Of a stretch of 64,000 nt of DNA, positions 1 to 7,891 are shown piece after piece. Source of the stretch: Paenibacillus sp. USDA918EY (GTDB lineage: Bacteria; Bacillota; Bacilli; Paenibacillales; Paenibacillaceae). The notes beneath the pieces were generated by a model. The model did no database searches. It saw only the letters and a program-made list of their open reading frames with translations, and was not told where the DNA came from. Numbering within the stretch: the stretch's first letter is position 1; each line of letters begins with the position of its first letter. The DNA lies in the NCBI RefSeq assembly GCF_009870825.1, contig NZ_WTWY01000002.1, forward strand, positions 620,001-684,000. Direction: 5' to 3'. Made by a program: the position numbers and the translations under genes.

Positions 1-1200
1 ATCGTGTTCGACATCGACATCGAGCTCTTCAAAGACATCGCGGAGCCGATGGACCGGGTCACCCAAGGCTCCTCCTTAATCCTCGACGATCAGGGAAAGC
101 TGGTGTATGCCAGCGGAGATCCCGGGACCGTCAGCGCGCGGCAATCGGATCTGATGTCGCTGAGGAAAGGACGGCACACCGGATATTTCGAATCGGAGAT
201 CGATGGAAAGCGCTATTTGACCGTTTTTGTGGTGTCGGAACAGACGGGATGGACCACTTCGGTTTCGATTCCCCTGGCCAAAATTTTGTACAAGGTCAAG
301 CAAAACAGCACCACGCTGATCGTCACCACGCTGCTGCTGCTTTGCATCGCCCTGATTGCCGCCACCTTTTTCTCGCATGCGCTGACCAAGCCGCTAAAAT
401 CGATGGTCCGTTATATGAGACAGGTGCAGCACGGGAATTTGAACGTTTGGATCACCACCCGGTACGAGGACGAGATCGGCATGCTCGGAAGCCATTTTAA
501 CCGGATGATTGTGCGGGTCAAAGAATTGCTGAACGAAATCAAAGCCACGGAAAAACGGAAGCAACTGGCCGACATGCGGGCGCTGCAAAGCCAGATCAAC
601 CCTCATTTCATTTACAATACGTTGGAGTCGATCCGCATGCTGGCGGAAATCAACGATGATCCGCAGGTGGCCAAGCTTACTTATCTGCTCGGCATCCAGC
701 TGCGTTACAGCATCGTCCGGAGCGAAGAAACGGTGACCATAGCCCAGGAGCTTGAGCATGTCCAACATTATTTCGACCTGCTGGCCATTCGGTTCCCGGG
801 CAAATTCAAGCTTACGATCGATGTTCCCGAAGCGTTTCGCGGTCTTCCGGTATTGAAGCTGATCTTTCAGCCCATCGTCGAAAACGCCGTGTTCCACGGG
901 CTGGAGCGCAAGCCGGGGACGGGCACGGTCGCCATTGACGCATGGAAGGAACACGAGCACGTCATATTCCGGGTCCAGGACGACGGCGTCGGAATGGACG
1001 GACAAAAATTGCTGGCGCTGAATGCCAGCTTGAGAGAGACGGATGGCGGCGGGACGTTCGGAATCGGCATCCATAACGTCAACGAGCGAATCCGGCTGCA
1101 TTACGGCCACGGATGCGGCCTGCAGGTTTACAGCGAACCGGGGTCCGGAACCAGCGTCTTGATCAGGATCAAGGAAAACCTGCCCGATGACAGGGAATGA
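1..1200 (+). CDS. Sensor histidine kinase, YesM family (5' end outside window)
   Basis: Membrane sensor kinase of the YesM type that phosphorylates the YesN-like regulator encoded next. The reading frame is open to base 1, so the N-terminus lies upstream; the GTG at base 4 is internal. Visible parts, numbered from that GTG: the end of an extracellular Cache-like sensor domain (to about 95), one membrane helix (about 103-126), a HAMP linker, a His_kinase domain with the phospho-acceptor histidine in QINPHFIYNTLE, and an HATPase domain with the N box (PIVENAVFHG), DDGVGMD and GIGIHNVNER. Only 36 bases separate it from the regulator. The downstream mannan genes suggest that it senses a manno-oligosaccharide, directly or through a binding protein (inference). 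Confidence 0.93.
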   Translation: MVFDIDIELFKDIAEPMDRVTQGSSLILDDQGKLVYASGDPGTVSARQSDLMSLRKGRHTGYFESEIDGKRYLTVFVVSEQTGWTTSVSIPLAKILYKVKQNSTTLIVTTLLLLCIALIAATFFSHALTKPLKSMVRYMRQVQHGNLNVWITTRYEDEIGMLGSHFNRMIVRVKELLNEIKATEKRKQLADMRALQSQINPHFIYNTLESIRMLAEINDDPQVAKLTYLLGIQLRYSIVRSEETVTIAQELEHVQHYFDLLAIRFPGKFKLTIDVPEAFRGLPVLKLIFQPIVENAVFHGLERKPGTGTVAIDAWKEHEHVIFRVQDDGVGMDGQKLLALNASLRETDGGGTFGIGIHNVNERIRLHYGHGCGLQVYSEPGSGTSVLIRIKENLPDDRE

Positions 1201-1236
1201 TCAACCGTTTTCGAGAAGAAAGGAGGGCGAAGCCGC

Positions 1237-2754
1237 TTGCTTAACATCATGATCGTGGACGATGAAATGCTCATTCGCGAAGGCCTGGCCAAAATCATCG
1301 GCAAGGAAAGTCCTTGCTTTCGGGTGGTCGGCCAATTCCCGGACGGAGAAGATGCGCTTCGGCATCTTCCGGAACTCGAGGTCGATGTGGTCATTACGGA
1401 CATCCGGATGCCTGTCATTGACGGCCTTGAGCTGATCAAAAGCTTGCGGGCGACCCATCCCCATATTCGTTCCATCCTGATGAGCGGATTTACGGAATTC
1501 GAATATGCCCGGGAAGCCATTCGGGTCTCCGCCGTCGATTATCTGCTCAAGCCGATCAACAAGGAGCAGCTGTTTGAACTGCTTTACCGGCTGCACGACG
1601 AACAGGAAACGTCCAGGGAAAAAGAGGCGCTTCACCGTCAAAGGCTGATCCACACCTGTCTTCATAGCGAAGCCGTCGCGGAATATGTGTGGGAGGAGCT
1701 CTCGCTTCCCCGGCCTTATTTTGTGGCGTTCGTCCAGAGAGCTGGCACGGAGGAATCGGAGCACACGCAGGAATGCGGCCGAAGTTTGGACAACTTTGAC
1801 CCGGAATGGTTATTCGATCGGCTTGCCGTTCAACACCGGCTGCAGGTCTTTATTTTTTATTTCGCCGAAGCTCCCGGAGCGGAAGCCGTCCATCGGATCG
1901 GCAAGCTTCTGACGGGCGATGCGTTCCATGGCGGGACCGATGGCCGGGTACTTGCGGGTTCCAGCAACGTCTACAATGACGCCAAAAAACTCAAGGCAGC
2001 TTATCTGGAGGCCAAGCTCGCCTGTGATTCGGGCATTTATGGGCATGCTCTCCGCTATTACGCACCCTACGGCGCAATCGGCGACCGAACATCGCCGCCG
2101 CAAGTGCAGGAAATTACCGCCGCGGAATGGGAGTTTGTTACCGAGCAGCTCCACCTCCTTCACTTGGCACCCCTTCAGGAATGGATTCAGCGGCGTTTTG
2201 AGCGGCTCAGGTCGGAAGCGGCCTCCCCCGAAGCCATCGCGGAGACTTGCACCCTGATCGAAGAGGCGGCCGCTGCGGAAATTCGCGAGCTGAAGGGCAT
2301 CTTCGAATCGCCGGCCTACGCCGGGCGGAAGGAGCGGCTGCTTGCCTGCCTGTCCTTTTCGGAAATGAAGCAGCTGTTTTTGTCTTGTTTCATGGGCGCA
2401 TTGTCGGAATTGCAGGAGGCCCGCAAGGAAATGGGCAGCAAAGCCGTCGAGACGGTCAAGCGTTGGATAGCCGAAAACTACAGCCGGCATGTCGAGCTGA
2501 ATACGCTGGCCAATCTGGTTTTCCTGACCCCGAGTTATTTAAGCAAGTTATTCAAACATGAGACGGGTCTTACGCTGACGGAGTACATTGCCGAGATCAG
2601 GCTGAAAAACGCCAAACGGCTCCTTCGAACCGAACCGCGCATGAAGGTGCACCAAATCGGAGCCGAGGTGGGCTATCCGGATCCCGCCTATTTCAATAAA
2701 TTGTTCAAAAAAATGGTCGGCGTAACGCCCAATGAATATAAAAAAATGTTGTAA
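1237..2754 (+). CDS. Response regulator with AraC-type DNA-binding domain (YesN family)
   Basis: Cytoplasmic partner of the preceding kinase. The TTG start at 1237 is set by AGGAGGG at 1221-1227. The receiver domain (1-120) has the acidic pair DDE near residue 8, the phospho-acceptor Asp in DVVITDIRMP, and the Lys in YLLKPINK. A middle domain of unknown function (about 130-390) follows. The C-terminal 100 residues form two AraC helix-turn-helix motifs (LNTLANLVFLTPSYLSKLFK and IGAEVGYPDPAYFNKLFK). The length of 505 residues is normal for YesN proteins. It is followed by a terminator and then the mannan operon, whose promoter region carries repeats that could be its binding sites (inference). 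Confidence 0.93.
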   Translation: MLNIMIVDDEMLIREGLAKIIGKESPCFRVVGQFPDGEDALRHLPELEVDVVITDIRMPVIDGLELIKSLRATHPHIRSILMSGFTEFEYAREAIRVSAVDYLLKPINKEQLFELLYRLHDEQETSREKEALHRQRLIHTCLHSEAVAEYVWEELSLPRPYFVAFVQRAGTEESEHTQECGRSLDNFDPEWLFDRLAVQHRLQVFIFYFAEAPGAEAVHRIGKLLTGDAFHGGTDGRVLAGSSNVYNDAKKLKAAYLEAKLACDSGIYGHALRYYAPYGAIGDRTSPPQVQEITAAEWEFVTEQLHLLHLAPLQEWIQRRFERLRSEAASPEAIAETCTLIEEAAAAEIRELKGIFESPAYAGRKERLLACLSFSEMKQLFLSCFMGALSELQEARKEMGSKAVETVKRWIAENYSRHVELNTLANLVFLTPSYLSKLFKHETGLTLTEYIAEIRLKNAKRLLRTEPRMKVHQIGAEVGYPDPAYFNKLFKKMVGVTPNEYKKML

Positions 2755-2765
2755 TACTGCGGAAT

Positions 2766-2813
2766 GCCGCTTATCCGAGAGCCAAGCCTCTTGAATAAGC
2801 GGCTTTTTGTTTT
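2766..2813 (+). terminator. Intrinsic terminator of the kinase-regulator operon
   Basis: GCCGCTTAT (2766-2774) pairs with ATAAGCGGC (2795-2803) and is followed by TTTTTGTTTT. It lies 12 bases after the regulator stop codon and separates it from the mannan operon. Confidence 0.85.
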
Positions 2814-2920
2814 CGCAAAACAACTATATTCGCGTTTTTCTCATATTTCCGTCGCGCTCTTTTGCTTATTAGGTATTGTATTGGCAGCGGTTCCGGTATA
2901 TATTTAGCATGTGGTATTTA

Positions 2921-2956
2921 TTTTGTTATTATTTTTGATAACAAATGATAACAAAA
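2921..2956 (+). promoter_or_regulatory. Candidate operator: one inverted and two direct copies of GATAACAAA-like unit
   Basis: TTTTGTTATT at 2921-2930 is the reverse complement of the unit that then occurs twice in tandem, GATAACAAAT (2937-2946) and GATAACAAAA (2947-2956). The three units sit about 50-90 bases upstream of the GH113 start, in an AT-rich gap between the terminator and the ribosome binding site. Direct repeats of this kind suit an AraC/YesN dimer; the inverted pair would also suit a LacI protein such as the one at 6575-7636. Which regulator binds is not decided by the sequence. Confidence 0.45.
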
Positions 2957-3008
2957 CATATGATTCGAACGATCAAGTCTGTTATTTATACGACATGAGG
3001 TGAATAAA

Positions 3009-3986
3009 GTGAAACTAACAGAACCATTTATCGCAGGAATGACATGGGGATTCATGGGGGTCAGGGGAACGTGGGCTACCGAAAACGCCTCCGCCTCGAT
3101 GGAAGCCATGTCCGAAACGACCGGCATCAATTGGACCGCCATCGCCTTTTCGGCGTATCAAGCGACTCCCTTCTCGACGGACATCCCTTATTGGGAAGAT
3201 CCGACGGTAACGGATGCCGAAGTAAAATGGGCCATTGCCAAAGCCAAGTCGTTGGGGCTCAAGGTGTGCCTGAAGCCGATCGTGAACTGCACGGACGGGA
3301 CGTGGCGGGCCCACATCAACTTTTTCGACAAAGACGTGCCGTGCGAACCGAAGTGGAGCGACTGGTTTGCTTCCTATAACCGCTATATTTTGCATTTTGC
3401 GAAAATCGCCGAGGAAACCGGGTGCGAGATGTTCTGCATCGGCTGCGAAATGGTCCAAACCGATCGCCGGGAACGGGAATGGCGCGAGCTGATCTCGCAG
3501 GTCAGAGGCGTTTACAGCGGAATCGTCACATATAATTGCGATAAATATCAAGAGGATAACGTGGCCTGGTGGGACGGCCTGGACGTGATCAGTTCCAGCG
3601 GATACTATCCGATTCACGATTGGGACAACCAATTGGACCGTATTGAAGCCGTCGTCCGGAAGTTCGACAAGCCGTTTATTTTTATGGAGGCCGGTTGTCC
3701 GAGCCGAACGGGCTCGGCGTCGATCCCCAATGATTGGACGCTTCAAGGCGCAGTCAATGAAACCGAACAGGCCGATTTTTACCGTACCATGTTCGGCAAG
3801 TGCAGCGGCCGGGACTGGGTGCAAGGGTTTATGTTGTGGGACTGGCCGGCCGAGCTGTACCGCCGGGACGAAGCGTCCGCGGATGACGGTTATTGCGTGT
3901 ACGGCAAAGAGGCCGAAGCCGTCATTCGCGAGCATTATGCCGATCGTTTGAAAAACGAGGCGATCGCCCGTCAAGGAGGATGCTGA
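3009..3986 (+). CDS. GH113-type beta-1,4-mannanase, probably intracellular
   Basis: Predicted (beta/alpha)8 glycoside hydrolase that cuts beta-1,4-linked manno-oligosaccharides. It resembles GH113, a clan GH-A family: the acid/base Glu is probably that in MFCIGCEM (about residue 145) and the nucleophile that in IFMEAGCPS (about 230), with WDWP near the last strand. There is no signal peptide, so it should act on imported oligomers. The GTG at 3009 is preferred over the GTG at 3000 because GAGGTGA lies just upstream with normal spacing. About 325 residues is typical for the family. First gene of the mannan operon; the next gene starts 2 bases after its stop. A related GH-A family cannot be ruled out. 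Confidence 0.8.
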   Translation: MKLTEPFIAGMTWGFMGVRGTWATENASASMEAMSETTGINWTAIAFSAYQATPFSTDIPYWEDPTVTDAEVKWAIAKAKSLGLKVCLKPIVNCTDGTWRAHINFFDKDVPCEPKWSDWFASYNRYILHFAKIAEETGCEMFCIGCEMVQTDRREREWRELISQVRGVYSGIVTYNCDKYQEDNVAWWDGLDVISSSGYYPIHDWDNQLDRIEAVVRKFDKPFIFMEAGCPSRTGSASIPNDWTLQGAVNETEQADFYRTMFGKCSGRDWVQGFMLWDWPAELYRRDEASADDGYCVYGKEAEAVIREHYADRLKNEAIARQGGC

Positions 3987-3987
3987 C

Positions 3988-5211
3988 ATGCTGGATGCCT
4001 TGCCATGGATGCGGGAGCTGGATGAAGAGCTGAAAAACAATATTTTGCGATTTTGGGCCGAAAAAAGCGTGGATACCGCGCGCGGCGGCTTTTACGGGGA
4101 GATCGATGGGCAGCTGCGCGTGAATGAACGCGCCGACAAAGGGCTGGTGCTGAATGCCCGCATCTTGTGGACGTTTTCCGCTGCCTATCGCCATTACAAG
4201 GACGAACAATACCTGGAGATCGCCGGCAGAGCCTACGACTACCTGATCGGACACTTTCTCGATAGGGATCACGGAGGATTGTATTGGATGGTGGATGCCG
4301 ACGGCCATCCTTCCCAGGATAAGAAGCAAATCTACGGACAAGCCTTTGCGATTTACGCTTTGTCCGAATTTTACCTTGCCGATGGGCGGCAGGAAGCCTT
4401 GGATGCCTCCATCGAGCTGTACCAGCTGATTGAGCGGCATAGCCACGATCCGATCCATCGAGGGTATATCGAAGCTCTGGGACGCGATTGGACGTATACG
4501 AGCAGCTTCAGCCTCAGCAACAAGGACCTGAATGAGAAAAAATCGATGAACACCCATCTTCACGTGCTGGAGGCTTATACGAACCTGTACCGGGCATGGA
4601 AGTCGCCGACGCTGGCTTCAAGTCTGACCCGATTAATCGAGGTGACGCTTGAAAAGATCGTTGACCGGGCCACCGGGCATTTCCGGTTGTTTTTCGACGA
4701 GGAATGGAACGCCAAAGGCTCGCATATTTCCTACGGGCACGATATTGAAGGCAGCTGGCTGCTGATGGAAGCCGCCGAAGTTCTTCAGGATCAAACGCTG
4801 CTGGAACGCGTGAGAGCCGTTGCCATCCGGATGGCGGAAGCCGTTCTCGCTAAAGGGGTTGACCATGACGGCGGGATCTGGAACGAAGCGGACCCTGACG
4901 GAGTCACCGATGCTAATAAGGACTGGTGGCCGCAGGCCGAAGCCATGGTCGGCTTTTACAATGCTTACGAACTCACCGGGGAATCCAAATTCAGGGCTGC
5001 CGCCATTCACTCCTGGAAGTTCATTCAAACGTACATCGTAGACCGCGAGCATGGGGAGTGGCATTGGGGAGTCGATCCGAACGGTTCGCCGCTGCCTGGC
5101 GGCACGAAAATCAGCGCATGGAAATGCCCGTACCATAACGGCAGGGCTTGCCTGGAAATGCTGTCCCGTCTTCAAAAAGAAACGAACCTGCAAGAAGTCG
5201 ATTCACTATGA
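3988..5211 (+). CDS. Cellobiose/mannobiose 2-epimerase (AGE superfamily)
   Basis: Cytosolic epimerase with an (alpha/alpha)6 barrel that inverts C2 of the reducing-end sugar of a beta-1,4-disaccharide. With mannobiose it gives mannosyl-beta-1,4-glucose, the substrate of the next enzyme. It is 407 residues, the usual length, and carries the family's conserved His sites: [11 protein letters not shown] (about residue 250), and WHWGVD plus KCPYHNGRA near the C-terminus. The start is ATG 3988 with AAGGAGG at 3973-3979, inside the end of the mannanase gene, so the two are tightly coupled. The pairing with GH130 makes cellobiose 2-epimerase much more likely than N-acylglucosamine 2-epimerase. Confidence 0.88.
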   Translation: MLDALPWMRELDEELKNNILRFWAEKSVDTARGGFYGEIDGQLRVNERADKGLVLNARILWTFSAAYRHYKDEQYLEIAGRAYDYLIGHFLDRDHGGLYWMVDADGHPSQDKKQIYGQAFAIYALSEFYLADGRQEALDASIELYQLIERHSHDPIHRGYIEALGRDWTYTSSFSLSNKDLNEKKSMNTHLHVLEAYTNLYRAWKSPTLASSLTRLIEVTLEKIVDRATGHFRLFFDEEWNAKGSHISYGHDIEGSWLLMEAAEVLQDQTLLERVRAVAIRMAEAVLAKGVDHDGGIWNEADPDGVTDANKDWWPQAEAMVGFYNAYELTGESKFRAAAIHSWKFIQTYIVDREHGEWHWGVDPNGSPLPGGTKISAWKCPYHNGRACLEMLSRLQKETNLQEVDSL

Positions 5212-5225
5212 TCGGAGGGGAAACA

Positions 5226-6410
5226 ATGAGCTTGTTTGAACAACGAAAACGGCAGTTGACGGAAAATTACGAATCGCTGATCCACCGAAAAAACGAAAAA
5301 ATGCCGCCGGGCAACGGCGTTTACGACCGCTACCGCTATCCGGTGCTGACGGCGGACCATGCGCCTCTCATCTGGAGGTACGATTTTAATCCCGAGACGA
5401 ATCCTTATTTTTCGGAACGGCTTGGCGTGAACGGCGTTTTTAATCCCGGAGCCATTCATTTGAACGGCAAATTTTATTTGGTCGCCCGCGTCGAAGGCGT
5501 AGACCGCAAGTCTTTTTTCGCGGTCGCCGAAAGCGACAACGGGATCGACGGCTTCCGCTTTTGGGATCATCCAATCGTCATGCCCGAAACCGATGTTCCG
5601 GATACAAACGTCTATGACATGCGGCTGGTGCAGCATGAGGACGGCTGGATTTACGGCTTGTTCTGCACCGAGAGGAAGGATCCGAACGCTCCCCTAGGCG
5701 ATTTGTCGAGCGCGATCGCTCAATGCGGAATCGCCCGCACCAAAGACCTTGTGGCTTGGGAGCGGCTTGATGACCTGAAAACGGGGTCGCCGCAGCAGCG
5801 GAACGTCGTATTGCACCCTGAATTCGTCGACGGCAAATATGCCTTCTACACCCGCCCGCAGGACGGGTTCATTGATGCCGGTTCCGGCGGAGGGATCGGA
5901 TGGGGATTGTCCGACTCCATCGAACATGCCGTCATCGATCGGGAAATCGTCATCGACGAACGCCATTACCACACCATCAAAGAAGTCAAGAACGGGCAGG
6001 GGCCCGCGCCGATCAAAACGGACCGCGGCTGGCTCCACATCGCGCACGGCGTCCGCAATACGGCTGCCGGTTTAAGGTACGTCCTGTATGCTTTCCTTTC
6101 CGACCTGGACCGTCCCGATCGGGTTACGCATCGTCCAGGAGGGCATTTTATCGCGCCGGAGGGCGAAGAACGGGTGGGCGACGTATCCAATGTCGTGTTC
6201 TGCAACGGGGTCATCGCCACCGACGACGGAAACGTATATATTTATTACGCCTCCTCCGATACCCGGGTGCATGTTGCCACCACCACGGTAGACCAACTGC
6301 TGGATTACGTGCTGCACACGCCGGAAGACGGCTTGCGCTCCTACGCCTGCGTAGAACAACGGATTCAGCTGATTGACCGCAATCTGGAATTGCATAAGGC
6401 ACGCATTTAA
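5226..6410 (+). CDS. 4-O-beta-D-mannosyl-D-glucose phosphorylase (GH130)
   Basis: Phosphorolytic enzyme with a five-bladed beta-propeller that converts mannosyl-beta-1,4-glucose and phosphate to mannose 1-phosphate and glucose. It is recognised as GH130 subfamily 1 by [20 protein letters not shown] near residue 75, DTNVYDMRL (catalytic Asp region, about 130), and the phosphate- and sugar-binding segments around [10 protein letters not shown] and HGVRNTAAG. 394 residues is the usual length. An earlier in-frame ATG at 5148 overlaps the epimerase, but GGAGGGG at 5214-5220 fixes the start at 5226. It closes the pathway mannan oligomer, mannobiose, mannosylglucose, mannose 1-phosphate. Confidence 0.92.
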   Translation: MSLFEQRKRQLTENYESLIHRKNEKMPPGNGVYDRYRYPVLTADHAPLIWRYDFNPETNPYFSERLGVNGVFNPGAIHLNGKFYLVARVEGVDRKSFFAVAESDNGIDGFRFWDHPIVMPETDVPDTNVYDMRLVQHEDGWIYGLFCTERKDPNAPLGDLSSAIAQCGIARTKDLVAWERLDDLKTGSPQQRNVVLHPEFVDGKYAFYTRPQDGFIDAGSGGGIGWGLSDSIEHAVIDREIVIDERHYHTIKEVKNGQGPAPIKTDRGWLHIAHGVRNTAAGLRYVLYAFLSDLDRPDRVTHRPGGHFIAPEGEERVGDVSNVVFCNGVIATDDGNVYIYYASSDTRVHVATTTVDQLLDYVLHTPEDGLRSYACVEQRIQLIDRNLELHKARI

Positions 6411-6439
6411 ATAAGGATTTGGCAAAATCCTGAAATATC

Positions 6440-6486
6440 AAAAGGGGACCGTCTGCCGTAAACCGGCTGATCGCTCCCCTTTTTTG
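6440..6486. terminator. Bidirectional terminator between the mannan operon and the lacI-type gene
   Basis: AAAAGGGGA (6440-6448) pairs with TCCCCTTTT (6475-6483), continued by Ts, with A residues before the left arm. It serves the convergent genes on both sides. Confidence 0.8.
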
Positions 6487-6574
6487 CTATAGTGCAGGTT
6501 GTGGCTGTCGGCAGGAACGGCAGCGGTCTTCGGCGAGCGGCCGCCCCCCGGTTCGTTTTCGCCGCTCGGCTCCT

Positions 6575-7636
6575 CTACTGTTTCCTTGGCCCTGACGTAG
6601 AGTCCCGGTACACGATGTCCGCAGAGACAAGGATTTTCTCGACGGTAAGCTCCGGATGCTGGATCCTTTCAAGCAGCTTCTTGACCGAGCGCTCGCCCAT
6701 GGCCTCCTTCGGCACATGGACGGTCGTCAATGCAGGCTGGGACCGATCGGCGTCATCGATGTTGTCAAAGCCGGTAACGGAGATATCTTCCGGAACCCGA
6801 ATGCCGTGTTTTTGCAGCGTGGACATAACCCCGAACGCGATCGAATCGTTGGCGCAAACGAGCGCCGTCGGCAGCTGCCCTTTTTCTTTCATTTTTGCGA
6901 GCCATTTTTCGAATTCACCGGCAAACTCGCCGCTGTCCACCCCATCCAGCGTGATCATCGGATCGATGGGCTTCAGCGCCTCCAGGCCGTTCTGTTCCAG
7001 CGCTTTGCGAAAACCGATCCACCGGTCCTGAAAGCTTCGGGAAAAACGAACGTCTCCGACAAATTGAAGACGCGTATGGCCCAGACCGATCAAATGGTTG
7101 CAAAGCCGGGCGATCGCGTCCGTATTGTTCACGAAAACCGTATCCGTCGGAATAAGGTCGTCTTCATGATCCACCAGGACCATGGGAATCCCCAGGCGGT
7201 GCGTCTCCAGCAGCAGCTCGGAATCGATTTGGCCGACCCCGATCATGCCGAAAATCCCGCTCGGATTCAGCACATGGACAAACGAATCGACCCGGGATTC
7301 CGTGACAATGACCATGCCGAGCCCTTTTTGTTCCAGCTCCCGCGAAATGCCCTCCATAATTTTGCCCCAATACAGAGAGTCCTTGGTCTGAAAGCGGATG
7401 TTAGGCATCAAAACGATGACAGATTGCATGCCGGACGTACCGACGACGTTTGGCTCCCCTTCGTTATTTTTGATATAGGCATTCTTCTGGGCAAAATATC
7501 CGAGCTGGGAAGCGGCCTGAATGACCCGTGATTTCGTATGTTCATTGACGCCGCCCTTCCCCGAGAGCGCCTTGGATACCACAAACTTCGATACGCCCAG
7601 ATGATCGGCAATCTGCTGCATCGTAACCCTTTTCAA
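6575..7636 (-). CDS. LacI-family transcriptional regulator
   Basis: Sugar-responsive repressor. It has an N-terminal LacI helix-turn-helix (VTMQQIADHLGVSKFVVSKA, with the hinge helix near residue 50) and a periplasmic-binding-protein-like effector domain (about 70-345). 353 residues is somewhat long; a short insertion follows the HTH domain (about 55-75). The start is TTG 7636, chosen because GGGAGGAG lies 8-15 bases upstream; an ATG five codons later is possible. It is convergent with the mannan operon and next to the AraC/ABC locus, so either may be its target. An imperfect palindrome with CAAA and TTTG arms near 7657-7670 may be an autoregulatory site (weak). Confidence 0.9.
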   Translation of the reverse strand: MKRVTMQQIADHLGVSKFVVSKALSGKGGVNEHTKSRVIQAASQLGYFAQKNAYIKNNEGEPNVVGTSGMQSVIVLMPNIRFQTKDSLYWGKIMEGISRELEQKGLGMVIVTESRVDSFVHVLNPSGIFGMIGVGQIDSELLLETHRLGIPMVLVDHEDDLIPTDTVFVNNTDAIARLCNHLIGLGHTRLQFVGDVRFSRSFQDRWIGFRKALEQNGLEALKPIDPMITLDGVDSGEFAGEFEKWLAKMKEKGQLPTALVCANDSIAFGVMSTLQKHGIRVPEDISVTGFDNIDDADRSQPALTTVHVPKEAMGERSVKKLLERIQHPELTVEKILVSADIVYRDSTSGPRKQ

Positions 7637-7687
7637 CGTAAAACTCCTCCCGCTAGCAAAAACTGTTTGCGTTTTTCATTCATTTTA

Positions 7688-7870
7688 TTATAACAAAGGA
7701 ACGCAAAGGGATAAACTGAATCGGTGAATCGGGTTACGAACCTGAAATTCGATCAAGCACGGCTTGGTTCCGGTGCCCATCCTCGATCGAACCTCCATCT
7801 CCGGATGAAGCCGAATCAACGGCGCTTGAACCCTTAAACCAAAACCGCCTCCGATGATGCCAACCCGCAT
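7688..7870 (-). pseudogene. Remnant of a Gfo/Idh/MocA oxidoreductase gene (N-terminus only)
   Basis: Reading from ATG 7870, the first 27 residues are a clean Rossmann start, MRVGIIGGGFGLRVQAPLI followed by RLHPEMEV, typical of Gfo/Idh/MocA NAD-dependent sugar dehydrogenases. Homology then stops and the frame ends after 60 residues instead of about 330-390. A good ribosome binding site (GGAGGTG) lies just before the ATG, and the gap to the upstream AraC gene is 21 bases. A real gene therefore once formed an operon with the AraC regulator and was cut off by a deletion. Confidence 0.6.
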
Positions 7871-7891
7871 AGGACACCTCCAAAATTGTTT

